From Micromonospora purpureochromogenes (GTDB lineage: Bacteria; Actinomycetota; Actinomycetes; Mycobacteriales; Micromonosporaceae): a DNA stretch of 64,000 nt. The notes under the pieces were generated by a model. The model was not told the origin of the DNA. It did not search any database and saw only the letters and a list, made by a program, of their open reading frames with translations. Shown here one piece after another: positions 44,692 through 54,067 of the stretch. Numbering within the stretch: position 1 is the stretch's first letter; each line of letters opens with the position of its first letter. The DNA lies in NCBI RefSeq assembly GCF_900091515.1, contig NZ_LT607410.1, positions 6,076,001-6,140,000 of the forward strand, written 5' to 3'. The position numbers and the translations under genes were made by a program.

Positions 44692-45998
44692 CCTGGCGGG
44701 CGGCCGTCCTGCTGCTGGCGGGCGCGCTGACCCTGCCGGCGTGGCCGGACCCGTTCCTCGGGGTGGTCGTGATGACCGGCGCGGTGCTGCTGCTCTGCGC
44801 CCTGGACTGGGCGCTGGCCGCGCCGCTGCACACGGTCACCGCCACCCGCGAGGGCGACCGGACCGTCCGGCTCGGCGGCACCGCCACCGTCGCGCTGCGC
44901 CTGACCAACACCTCCGGCCGTACGCTGCGCGCCCAGGTCCGCGACGCCTGGGTGCCCTCGGCGGGGGCCCGGCCGGACGTACCGCCGGAGCGGGTCGTGC
45001 CGGTACCGGCGGGCGGCGACGCGCTGCTGCCCAGCCGGCTCACCCCGACCCGGCGCGGCGACCGGCCCGCGGTGGCCCTGGCGGTGCGCTCGCTCGGCCC
45101 GCTGGGGCTGGCCTTCCGGCAGCGCGCCGGGCGGCCGGTCACCCCGGCCTGGGCGCTGCGGGTGCTGCCACGCTTCGACTCCCGGCGGCACCTGCCGGAG
45201 AAGCTCTCCCGGCTGCGGGTGATCGACGGCATGCAGGTCACCCGGGGACGCGGCCAGGGCACCGAGTTCGACACCCTGCGCGAGTACGTGGTCGGCGACG
45301 ACGTCCGCTCGATCGACTGGCGGGCCAGTGCCCGGCGGGCCGACGTGCTGGTCCGCACCTGGCGGCCGGAGCGGGACCGCCGGCTGGTCTGCGTGCTGGA
45401 CACCGGCCGCACCTCGGCGGTACGCGTCGGCGACGAGCCCCGGCTGGACACCGCGATCGACGCGGCGCTGCTGCTCACCGCGCTCGCCGCCCGGGCCGGC
45501 GACCGGGTCGACCTGATCGCCGCGGACGCCGCGATCCGGGCCACGGTCACCGGCAGCGGACGCCCCGCCCTGCTCGGCCGGCTGGTGACCACGCTGGCGC
45601 CGCTGCAACCGGCGCTGGTGGAGACGGACTTCGAGCTGATCGTCGGGGAGATCCTCCGCCGGGAGCGGCAGCGCAGCCTGGTGGTGCTCTTCACCGCCCT
45701 GGAGGCCGGCGCGCTGGGCGAGGGCCTGCTGCCGGTGCTGCCCCGGCTGGCCGCCCGGCACCGGGTGGTGGTGGCCGCCGTGCACGACCCGGTACTCACC
45801 CGGCTGACCACCGCCGCGCCGACCCGGCCCGAGGACGCCTACGCGGCGGCGGCGGGCTGGCGGGCGCTGGCCGAGCGGGACCGGGTGCGCGCCGCCCTCG
45901 CCCGGTACGGCGTGACCGTGGTGGACGCCCCGGCGGACCGCCTCGCCCCCGCGGTCGCCGACACCTACCTCCGCCTCAAGGCCCTCGGCCAACTGTGA
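44688..45998 (+). CDS. DUF58 domain protein
   Basis: This 436-aa protein has two N-terminal membrane helices (AAVLLLAGALTLPAW and LGVVVMTGAVLLLCALDWALA), an extracellular beta-rich part, and the DUF58 motif EFDTLREYVVGDDVRSIDWRASARRADVLVRTWRPERDRRLVCVLDTGRTS, a VWA-like fold without complete MIDAS. It is the standard partner of MoxR. It ends the operon. The convergent SpoIIM gene follows after 51 bases. Confidence 0.93.
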   Translation: MTWRAAVLLLAGALTLPAWPDPFLGVVVMTGAVLLLCALDWALAAPLHTVTATREGDRTVRLGGTATVALRLTNTSGRTLRAQVRDAWVPSAGARPDVPPERVVPVPAGGDALLPSRLTPTRRGDRPAVALAVRSLGPLGLAFRQRAGRPVTPAWALRVLPRFDSRRHLPEKLSRLRVIDGMQVTRGRGQGTEFDTLREYVVGDDVRSIDWRASARRADVLVRTWRPERDRRLVCVLDTGRTSAVRVGDEPRLDTAIDAALLLTALAARAGDRVDLIAADAAIRATVTGSGRPALLGRLVTTLAPLQPALVETDFELIVGEILRRERQRSLVVLFTALEAGALGEGLLPVLPRLAARHRVVVAAVHDPVLTRLTTAAPTRPEDAYAAAAGWRALAERDRVRAALARYGVTVVDAPADRLAPAVADTYLRLKALGQL

Positions 45999-46049
45999 CC
46001 CCACCCGGCGCTGCCGGCGCTCGGTGCGGTCCGGGTGGTGTGGGTCAGG

Positions 46050-47093
46050 TCAGCGACCGGCGGGGTCGGCGGTAGGGGTCGGGGGGTGCCAGGCGCGGGC
46101 GGGGTCGGTGGAGGGCCAGAGTTCGGCCAGCCAGGGGTCGGCGGCGACCGACTCGGCGGCGACCGCCCGCCGGCCGAGGACCACGACGTACCCGAGGAAG
46201 CCCAGCCAGACCGTGGCCCCGAGCGCCACGCGCAGCGCGATCGGCACCGGCGCCGGGGTGACGAAGGCCTCCAGGAGCGCGGAGACCGCGAAGAGCCCGA
46301 CCAGGCCGACGGCGACCAGGATGGCCGAGCGGCCCGCCTCGGCGACGGCCCGGCCCCGGGTCAGGTGCGCCGGCGGGGAGATCCACGCCCACGCCGTCCG
46401 CAGGCCCACCCCCGCGGCGACGAAGACCCCGGTCAGTTCCAGCAGGCCGTGCGGGGTGATCAGTCCGAAGAAGACGTCGGCCCGGCCGTAGGAGACCATC
46501 ACGCCGCCGACCACGCCGACGTTGAGCGCGTTCTGCCAGAGCAGGTAGAACACCGGCACCACCAGCACGCCGGACGCCAGGCACTGGGCGGCGATCCAGG
46601 CGTTGTGGGTCCACAGGTGGAAGGCGAAGGTCGGCGCGGAGAACTCGGTGTAGTAGCCGGCGAAGCCCGACTCGACCAGGTCGGCCGCCGCCTGCGGGCC
46701 GATGAACGCCGCGGCGGTGTCGGGGTGGCCCGCGACGTACCAGATGAGGAAGCCGCTGAGCAGGCTGAACCCGGTCGCCACCGCGCACCACCACGGCCAG
46801 GCGCGGTAGACGGCACCCGGGAAGGCGACGGTGAGGAACCGGGCCACCGCGGACCAGGACGCGCCGCGCCGCCCGGTCACCCGGGCCCGGGCGCGCAGCA
46901 CCAGCTGGGAGAGCCGGCTGACCAGACCCGGGTCGGGTGAGCGGCTGCGCAGCGCGGACAGGTGGGTGGCGGCGCGCTGGTAGAGCGCCACCAGCTCGTC
47001 GACCTCGTCGGCGTCCAGCCGACGCCGGTCGCAGAGCTGTTCCAGCCGCCGCCACTCGTGTTGGTGCTCGGCGACGTACGCGTCGAGATCCAC
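46050..47093 (-). CDS. stage II sporulation protein M (SpoIIM)-family membrane protein
   Basis: This 347-aa protein has a cytosolic helical N-terminus (MDLDAYVAEHQHEWRRLEQLCDRRRLDADEVDELVALYQRAATHLS) and about six membrane helices, with FFGLITPHGLLELTGVFVAAGVGLRTAWAWI as the family signature. In Bacillus SpoIIM acts in engulfment. Actinobacteria do not make endospores, and in them the gene is linked to the RDD and MoxR/DUF58 genes (Rv3694c context). GGAGG lies 4 bases upstream of the GTG. It is divergent from the RDD gene by 35 bases. Confidence 0.93.
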   Translation of the reverse strand: MDLDAYVAEHQHEWRRLEQLCDRRRLDADEVDELVALYQRAATHLSALRSRSPDPGLVSRLSQLVLRARARVTGRRGASWSAVARFLTVAFPGAVYRAWPWWCAVATGFSLLSGFLIWYVAGHPDTAAAFIGPQAAADLVESGFAGYYTEFSAPTFAFHLWTHNAWIAAQCLASGVLVVPVFYLLWQNALNVGVVGGVMVSYGRADVFFGLITPHGLLELTGVFVAAGVGLRTAWAWISPPAHLTRGRAVAEAGRSAILVAVGLVGLFAVSALLEAFVTPAPVPIALRVALGATVWLGFLGYVVVLGRRAVAAESVAADPWLAELWPSTDPARAWHPPTPTADPAGR

Positions 47094-47128
47094 TCGTCCT
47101 CCCCCGTCCGGCGCTCATAGTGTTCACT

Positions 47129-48127
47129 GTGCGGGTGAGAGCGCAACCACCGGTGCCCGCCGCGATCGGCGCGGTCGACCGTTCCCCGACGGGCGCCGAC
47201 GCCGGCCTGGTCAGCGGCGAGGCCGTCGAGTTGGACGTGCGGGCGGCCCGGCTGGGCTCCCGGGTGCTGGCGCTGTTGCTGGACGTCGCGGTCCAGCTGG
47301 TGCTGGTGGTGCTGCTCGGGATGGCGCTGGCGGGCCTGGCGCTGAACGCGCTGCCGGGCGTCGACGAGGCGTTGATGAGCGCGCTGGCGACCGTCTTCCT
47401 GGTGCTGCTGCTGGTCGGCTACCCGGTGCTCTTCGAACGCTTCAACCACGGCCGTACGCCGGGCAAGATGGCCGTCGGGCTGCGGGTGGTCAGTGCCGAC
47501 GGCGGCCCGGTCGGGGTACGGCAGTCGCTGAGCCGGGCGCTGGTCGGGGTTGCGGTGGAGTGGCCCGGTCTGGTGCTGCCGCTGCTGAGCTGGGTCGCCG
47601 GAGTGGCGGTGATGCTCAGCGACCGGCGCGGCCGGCGCCTGGGCGACCTGGTGGCCGGCACGATGGTGGTGCACACCCGCACCCAGCAGCCCTGGCTGGC
47701 GGCACCGATGATCATTCCGCCGCTGACCGGCTGGGCGGTCAGCCTGGACCTGACCCGGCTGGACGACCCGCTGGCCCTGGCCCTACGGCAGTACCTGACC
47801 CGGGCGCACCGGTTCGCCGAGCCGTCGCGGACCCTGCTGGCGCGGGCACTGTGGAGCGAGGTGGCCGCGGTGACGACGCCGCCCCCGCCGGCCCGCGTAC
47901 CGGAGCCGCTGCTGCTCGCCGCCGTGCTGGCCGAACGGAACCGCCGTGGGGCGCTGCGGCTGCGTCGGGCCCGCACGCTCACCGCCAGCCTCTGGCCCGA
48001 GCTGTCACCGGCCCCGGCCGCACCCGCCGTACCCGTCGGGGCGATCGCGGACGCCACCGCGGCCGGCCTCCGGCCGGCGGTCCCGGCCCCCCGACCCGCG
48101 TCGGGCCCGCCGGCACCCCCGGCCTGA
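47129..48127 (+). CDS. RDD family membrane protein
   Basis: This 332-aa protein has AARLGSRVLALLLDVAVQLVLVVLLGMAL (the R...D of RDD), a second helix (LMSALATVFLVLLLVGYPVLFERF) and the loop RTPGKMAVGLRVVSADG, then VMLSDRRGRRLGDLVAGTMVV, and a long Arg/Ala/Pro-rich cytosolic tail. RDD proteins include Na+/H+ antiporter-like members; here the role is unknown. I chose GTG 47129, since CATAGT lies 7 bases upstream and a leaderless mRNA is possible; GTG 47135 is the alternative. Confidence 0.87.
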   Translation: MRVRAQPPVPAAIGAVDRSPTGADAGLVSGEAVELDVRAARLGSRVLALLLDVAVQLVLVVLLGMALAGLALNALPGVDEALMSALATVFLVLLLVGYPVLFERFNHGRTPGKMAVGLRVVSADGGPVGVRQSLSRALVGVAVEWPGLVLPLLSWVAGVAVMLSDRRGRRLGDLVAGTMVVHTRTQQPWLAAPMIIPPLTGWAVSLDLTRLDDPLALALRQYLTRAHRFAEPSRTLLARALWSEVAAVTTPPPPARVPEPLLLAAVLAERNRRGALRLRRARTLTASLWPELSPAPAAPAVPVGAIADATAAGLRPAVPAPRPASGPPAPPA

Positions 48128-48208
48128 CGGCGGGTCACCGGCCCGCGACGCCGGCACGACCGGCTACGGGCACCGATGGCCCGCTCGGCCGGACGGCGGC
48201 GGGAACGG

Positions 48209-49522
48209 TCAGCTGAAGAGCGAGCGGCCCCACCAGTCGGCGGCGTCCCGGACGCCGGGCGGGCAGGCGAAGAGCGCGCTGGAGACGTGCCGCAGGTACT
48301 CGTTCATCGCGTCGTTGCGCGCCAGCTGGGTCTGGATCGGCACGAACTGCTTGCGCGGGTCCCGCTGGTACGCCATGAAGAAGAGCCCGGCGTCGAGGCG
48401 GCCCAGGCCGTCGGAGCCGTCCACGAAGTTGTAGCCCCGACGCAGCAGCCGGGCGCCGTTGTTGCGGCTCGGGTGGGCGAGCCGCACGTGCGCGGTGTCG
48501 GCGATCACCGCCGCCCCGTCGTCGCCCTTGGCGGCGAAGTCGGGCTCGTCGAACTCGTCCCGGCGGCCCAGCGGCGCGCCGACGCCCTTGGTTCGCCCGA
48601 CGATCTGCTCCTGCTCGACCAGCGAGGTGCGGTCCCAGGTCTCGACCTGCATCCGGATCTTCCGGGTGACCAGGTACGACCCGCCGGTCATCCAGTCCGG
48701 TCCGTCACCGGGCTGGGCCCAGAGCTGCTCGCGCAGCAGCCCGGCGTCCTCGGCCTTGAGGTTGGCGGTGCCGTCCTTGAAGCCGAAGAGGTTGCGCGGC
48801 GTCGCCTGGTCCCGCGAGGTCGACGAGGTACGCCCGAAGCCCAGCTGCGACCAGCGGACGCTGACCACGCCCATGCCGATCCGGGCCAGGTTGCGGATGG
48901 CGTGCACCGCCACCTGCGGGTCGTTGGCGCAGGCCTGGACGCAGAGGTCGCCGCCGGAGATCTCCGGGCGCAGCGCGTCCCCGGCGAAGTGCGGCAGGTC
49001 GGCCAGGGCGGCGGGGCGCCGGTCGGCGATGCCGAACCGGTCCCGGCCCTGCGCGTCCCGGAACAGCGTCGGGCCGAAGCCGATGGTGAGGGTGAGCTGC
49101 GACGGCGGCAGGCCGAGCGCCTCGCCGGTGTCGTCCGGCGGGGCCTCCGGCATGCCGTCGACCGCGCCGATCACCCCGGCGTCCCGGCCGGTGGTCATCC
49201 GGGCCGCGGCGGCCGTCCACTCCTGGAGCAGCGCCACCAGCCGGGCCCGGTCCTTGGTGATCACGTCGAACGCGACGAAGTGCAGCCGGTCCTGGGCGGG
49301 GGTGGTGATGCCGGCCTGGTGCTCGCCGTGGAACGGCACCGCGCCGGCCGCCACGTCGCCGGCCACCGCCTGGTCGGCGTCGCGGAGCAGCGCGCCGGCG
49401 CCGGCGGCGACGCCGGCCACCCCGGCGACCCCGACCCCGGCGAGGGTGATGGCCCGCCGCCGGGACAGCCCGCCCCGGGGAGCCTCGGTGGACGTGGTGG
49501 ACGCGCTGCTCTGCTCGCTCAT
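48209..49522 (-). CDS. efeB: Tat-exported Dyp-type peroxidase / deferrochelatase EfeB
   Basis: This 437-aa protein has an N-terminal twin-arginine signal (GLSRRRAITLAGVGVAGVAGVAAG). The DyP fold has the haem-pocket GXXDG-type motif (LFGFKDGTANLKAE) and the proximal His in the AHVRLAHPSRNNGARLLRRGYNF region. EfeB oxidises haem or Fe(II) outside the membrane for uptake by EfeU/EfeO. I chose ATG 49522 over 49549 because AGGAG lies 5 bases upstream. The efeO stop lies 23 bases upstream. Confidence 0.95.
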   Translation of the reverse strand: MSEQSSASTTSTEAPRGGLSRRRAITLAGVGVAGVAGVAAGAGALLRDADQAVAGDVAAGAVPFHGEHQAGITTPAQDRLHFVAFDVITKDRARLVALLQEWTAAAARMTTGRDAGVIGAVDGMPEAPPDDTGEALGLPPSQLTLTIGFGPTLFRDAQGRDRFGIADRRPAALADLPHFAGDALRPEISGGDLCVQACANDPQVAVHAIRNLARIGMGVVSVRWSQLGFGRTSSTSRDQATPRNLFGFKDGTANLKAEDAGLLREQLWAQPGDGPDWMTGGSYLVTRKIRMQVETWDRTSLVEQEQIVGRTKGVGAPLGRRDEFDEPDFAAKGDDGAAVIADTAHVRLAHPSRNNGARLLRRGYNFVDGSDGLGRLDAGLFFMAYQRDPRKQFVPIQTQLARNDAMNEYLRHVSSALFACPPGVRDAADWWGRSLFS

Positions 49523-49545
49523 CAGTTCTCCTGTGGGACCGGCCG

Positions 49546-50679
49546 TCATCGGGCGACGACGGCGGCGACCTTGCTGATCGGCTCGGCGAGGGCGTTGATG
49601 CTGTCGGACAGCTCCTTGAGCTGCGCCTTGCTCAGTTCGGTGTGCAGCTTCCAGCCGTCACCGGCCCGGTGCTGGCCGAGCGCCTTCTCGACGTTGGCGA
49701 ACTCCGTGTCGAGCTGGGTGACCAGTTCGGGCGAGCGCTGCTCCAGGGCCGGGCGCAGCGCGGCGATCGCGGCCTTCGAACCCTCCAGGTTGGCGCTGAA
49801 GTCCCAGAGGTCGGTGTGCGAGTAGCGGTCCTCCTCGCCGGTGATCTTGCCGCTGGCGACCTCGTCGAGGAGCTCCTTGGCGCCGTTGGCGAGCTGGAGC
49901 GGGTTGAGCTTCTCGGCGTTGGCCTTGGCCACGATCTCCTTGACGTCGGCGAGCAGCCGGTCGGCGATCGGGCCGTCCTTGCTGATGTCGCCGGACTGCC
50001 AGAGGTCCTTCTCGATCCGGTGGAAGCCGGTGAACTCCATGCCCTCCTCGATGACCTCCTCACGGCCGTCGATCTTGGGGTCGAGGTCGCCGAAGATCTC
50101 CGCCACCGGCTCGATCCGCTCCCAGTAGGTGCGGGCGACCGGGTAGAGCGCCTTGGCCTTGGCCACGTCGCCGGCCTTGACCGCGGCGACGAACTCCTCG
50201 GTCCTGGTCAGCAGGGCGCCGGTCTGGCTGGCCACGTACCGCTGGTAGCTGGCCGTGGCCTGGGCCAGCGCGGCGTCCGGCGCGACGGTCGCGGCGGTGC
50301 CGCTGACCTTCAGCGCGCCCCGGATGCCCCGGCCGCTCATCCCCGGCTTGCACGCCGTCTCGTACGTCCCGGCCGGCAGCTCGACGCGCAGCTCGCGGCT
50401 GAGCCCCGGGGCGATGTTCTCCACCTCGCCCATCACCCGGTCACCGGCGGCGTACACGTAGAACTCGTTGACCTTGCTGCCGGAGTTGGTGATGGTGAAG
50501 GTCGCCTGGCCGGCGTCGAGGGCGGTGACGTCGACCTCGCAGGCGGTGTCGCTGGCCTTGACCTTCACCGCGTCGGCGCCCTTCGCGCCGTCCTGCTCCT
50601 TGCCGTCACTGCAGGCGGTCACACCGGTGACGGCCAGCACGCCGGCGGCGGCGAGCACCAGGAAGCGGGTGGTACGCAT
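49546..50679 (-). CDS. efeO: iron-uptake lipoprotein EfeO (EfeM/EfeO family)
   Basis: This 377-aa lipoprotein has signal and lipobox VLAVTGVTAC (Cys near residue 23). An N-terminal cupredoxin-like domain follows (ACEVDVTALDAGQATFTITNSGSKVNEFYVYAAGDRVMGEVENIAPGLSRELRVELPAGTYETACKPGM), then a peptidase-M75-like domain with the family motif EGMEFTGFHRIEKDLW. It delivers iron to the EfeU permease. It is the middle gene of efeUOB. Confidence 0.95.
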   Translation of the reverse strand: MRTTRFLVLAAAGVLAVTGVTACSDGKEQDGAKGADAVKVKASDTACEVDVTALDAGQATFTITNSGSKVNEFYVYAAGDRVMGEVENIAPGLSRELRVELPAGTYETACKPGMSGRGIRGALKVSGTAATVAPDAALAQATASYQRYVASQTGALLTRTEEFVAAVKAGDVAKAKALYPVARTYWERIEPVAEIFGDLDPKIDGREEVIEEGMEFTGFHRIEKDLWQSGDISKDGPIADRLLADVKEIVAKANAEKLNPLQLANGAKELLDEVASGKITGEEDRYSHTDLWDFSANLEGSKAAIAALRPALEQRSPELVTQLDTEFANVEKALGQHRAGDGWKLHTELSKAQLKELSDSINALAEPISKVAAVVAR

Positions 50680-50708
50680 CAGTTCTTGTCTCCTCGGAGC
50701 AGGTGGGT

Positions 50709-51680
50709 TCAGGCGCGCTGCGGCGCGGAGGCCGGGCGGTCGGTGTCGGACCCGGCGGGCGTCCCGGCCGGGGCGGCGTCAGTGTCCGGGGCGGCTTCGC
50801 CGGCCGGGGTCGCTTCGCCGGTCGGGGTGGTCGTGGGCGGAGTCGGCGTCGCGGCCGGGGCGGTGGGCCTGCCGGCGGTCGACGGCTTGCGGAGGAAGAG
50901 GAACAGCACCGGCACGGCGTAGGCGACCCAGGCGACCATCTCGAGCACGCTCGGGGTGGCGGTGATGTTGAACATCCCGGCGAGCAGGGCGGCGTACCAG
51001 GTGCTCGGGTCGAGCACCGAGGTGATGTCGAAGGCCAGGTCGTTCAGGCCGGGCAGGACGCCGGCCTCCTGGAAGTCGTGCACGCCGTACTTGAGGATGC
51101 CGGCGGCGACGAGGATGAGCAGCGCGCCGGTCCAGGTGAAGAACTTCGACAGGTTGATCCGCAGCGCGCTGGCGTAGAGCAGGACGCCGATCACCACGGC
51201 GGTGGCGATGCCGCCGATCAGCGCCAGCAGCGGGCCGCTGTCCCCGGCCGCGCCCCGGGCGGCGGAGTAGAAGATCAGGGCGGTCTCCAGCCCCTCCCGG
51301 ATCACCGCGAGGAAGCTCATGCCGGCCACCGCGAGCGAGCCGACCGCCAGCGCCTCGGTGAGCTTGCCCCGCAGCTCGCCGGCGATCGTCCGGGCGGCCT
51401 TGCGCATCCAGAAGATCATCCAGGTCACGAAGACCACGGCCGCGACGGAGGTCACCGCCTCGAACAGCTCGCGGTCCTCCGAGCGGGCGAGCAGCGAGGT
51501 GGAGGTGTACTCGATCAACCAGCCGAAGAGCACCGACAGCACCACGGCCAGACCGACGCCGGCCCACACCTGGGGCAGCCGGTCCCGGCGCTGCGACTTC
51601 ACCAGGAAGGCGACCAGGATGCTGACCACCAGGGTCGCTTCCAGGCCCTCACGCAGGCCGATCAGGTACGTGGCGAACAT
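50709..51680 (-). CDS. efeU: high-affinity iron permease EfeU (FTR1 family)
   Basis: This 323-aa protein has seven membrane helices with the two iron-binding motifs REGLEAT (first helix) and REGLETA (middle helix). The C-terminal tail is Pro/Thr/Ala-rich and low complexity, so it is disordered. I chose ATG 51680 because CGGAG lies 5 bases upstream; the GTG at 51686 is close by. It is the first gene of the operon, preceded by the iron-box-like sequence. Confidence 0.95.
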   Translation of the reverse strand: MFATYLIGLREGLEATLVVSILVAFLVKSQRRDRLPQVWAGVGLAVVLSVLFGWLIEYTSTSLLARSEDRELFEAVTSVAAVVFVTWMIFWMRKAARTIAGELRGKLTEALAVGSLAVAGMSFLAVIREGLETALIFYSAARGAAGDSGPLLALIGGIATAVVIGVLLYASALRINLSKFFTWTGALLILVAAGILKYGVHDFQEAGVLPGLNDLAFDITSVLDPSTWYAALLAGMFNITATPSVLEMVAWVAYAVPVLFLFLRKPSTAGRPTAPAATPTPPTTTPTGEATPAGEAAPDTDAAPAGTPAGSDTDRPASAPQRA

Positions 51681-51696
51681 CGACACTCCGAGTTGA

Positions 51697-51735
51697 TGAG
51701 GGTTGCCTCAGTTAACTTAGGGCAGACTTACCTTC
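51697..51735 (-). promoter_or_regulatory. overlapping candidate IdeR/DmdR iron boxes
   Basis: At 51717-51735 the sequence TTAGGGCAGACTTACCTTC matches 15 of 19 positions of the iron-box consensus TWAGGTWAGSCTWACCTWA. The adjacent 51697-51715, read on the minus strand, matches 13 of 19. Both lie 17-55 bases upstream of efeU. Iron-dependent repression of efeUOB is therefore likely. Confidence 0.65.
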
Positions 51736-51833
51736 CTCCTGCTCCCGGGGTGCCGTCAAGTCGATCGCCACGAGTTCACCTGTGCGTCCCGTGACAGGAT
51801 CGGCCGGACGTTCACGGACGGGACGAGGTCTCC

Positions 51834-51968
51834 TTGATCACTTCCACCAGCACGCCGGCCGATCCACCGCCGCCAGGGCCTTCCGCCCCCGCGCCGGCGG
51901 CCGCCGACCCCGCACACCGGCGGCGGTCCACCACCGCTCGGCCGCACGCCACCGGACGCCGACCGTGA
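51834..51968 (+). CDS. possible small protein upstream of a membrane peptide
   Basis: A TTG with GAGG 5 bases upstream opens 44 codons of Pro/Ala/Arg-rich sequence that end in TGA overlapping the next GTG (GTGA). It is divergent from efeU across the iron box. There is no similarity I recognise, and GC-rich sequence produces such frames by chance. Confidence 0.3.
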   Translation: MITSTSTPADPPPPGPSAPAPAAADPAHRRRSTTARPHATGRRP

Positions 51969-52117
51969 GGGGCCTGCTGCCCTGGCTCGCGGTGCTGGCG
52001 CTGGTCGTGGTGCTCAGCGAGCTGCGGCTGCGCCCGCTGGCCGCCGCCGTGTCACTGGCCTGGCTGGCCTGGTGCGTCTGGACCTGGATCCGACCCACCC
52101 GCCGCACCCCACACTGA
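51965..52117 (+). CDS. small two-helix membrane protein
   Basis: From the GTG at 51965 there are 50 residues: RGLLPWLAVLALVVVLSELRL is one helix and AAAVSLAWLAWCVWTWIRP a second, with a basic tail. It could be translated by coupling from the TTG gene. A longer frame from 51782 exists, but its N-terminus is Arg/Pro-rich and not convincing. Divergence from efeU across the iron boxes suggests iron control, which is inference. Confidence 0.45.
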   Translation: MRGLLPWLAVLALVVVLSELRLRPLAAAVSLAWLAWCVWTWIRPTRRTPH

Positions 52118-52231
52118 CCCCCCACCACGCCCCAGCGCCGAGCGCCATCCCGCAGCGGGCGGGAGGGGGGACGGGGGCGGCGGGAGCCGGCGCGGAGCGC
52201 CGGGGGGACCCGGCCGTGGGCGTACGCGAAA

Positions 52232-52268
52232 AGGACCGGGCCGGCCGCGCGGCGGCCGACCCGGTCCT
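52232..52268 (-). terminator. terminator after ahcY
   Basis: Arms 52232-52248 and 52252-52268 pair at 16 of 17 positions. On the minus strand the stem starts 14 bases beyond the ahcY stop and is followed by TTTTCGCG. Confidence 0.8.
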
Positions 52269-52282
52269 CGTCGAGGCGGAAC

Positions 52283-53770
<1,488 letters not shown>

Positions 53771-54067
53771 GGAAGCTCCTGTCGAACGGTGTGCTGCACG
53801 ACCTTCCACCTTACGCGCATGGCCCAGCCCCGCACGGGCGGCCGCCGGAGACAGCGCACGGGGCGGTCGGTGATGGACAGACTTTCCGTCCACGTGCCGG
53901 CCGCCCCGTGCATCCCCCCGGTTTGGTTCCCCGCGCGCTACCGGACCTTCGTCGCGACAACGCTGCGTACCCATAGAGTCACACTGCGCCAGAGGCGAGT
54001 CAAGCTATTTCGGAAAAGTCGGACTCGTGTCGCGGGCGCGCGGGCCGGGAGTCAGCTCGACAAGGCG
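53771..54067. other. leader region of ahcY
   Basis: 297 bases lie between the ahcY start and the manA stop. Open frames here are not coding. A strong hairpin lies at 53856-53911. An AGTCAA at 53998-54003 (TTGACT on the minus strand) is a candidate -35, but no good -10 follows at normal spacing. Confidence 0.5.
53856..53911 (-). promoter_or_regulatory. structured leader of ahcY
   Basis: Arms 53856-53870 and 53897-53911 pair at 14 of 15 positions and enclose a second stem (TGGAC/GTCCA) with the loop GGAAAGTCT on the minus strand. The structure ends about 86 bases before the ATG. It could be a structured 5' UTR or an attenuator. I could not find the conserved core of the known SAH riboswitch. 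Confidence 0.4.

Noticed and set aside
51782..52117. 111-codon frame from ATG 51782
   Set aside because: Its first half is Arg/Pro/His-rich without a ribosome site; the membrane part is better explained by the GTG at 51965.
53771..53990. Known SAH riboswitch
   Set aside because: The region has a strong hairpin, but I could not find the conserved core of the known SAH aptamer.
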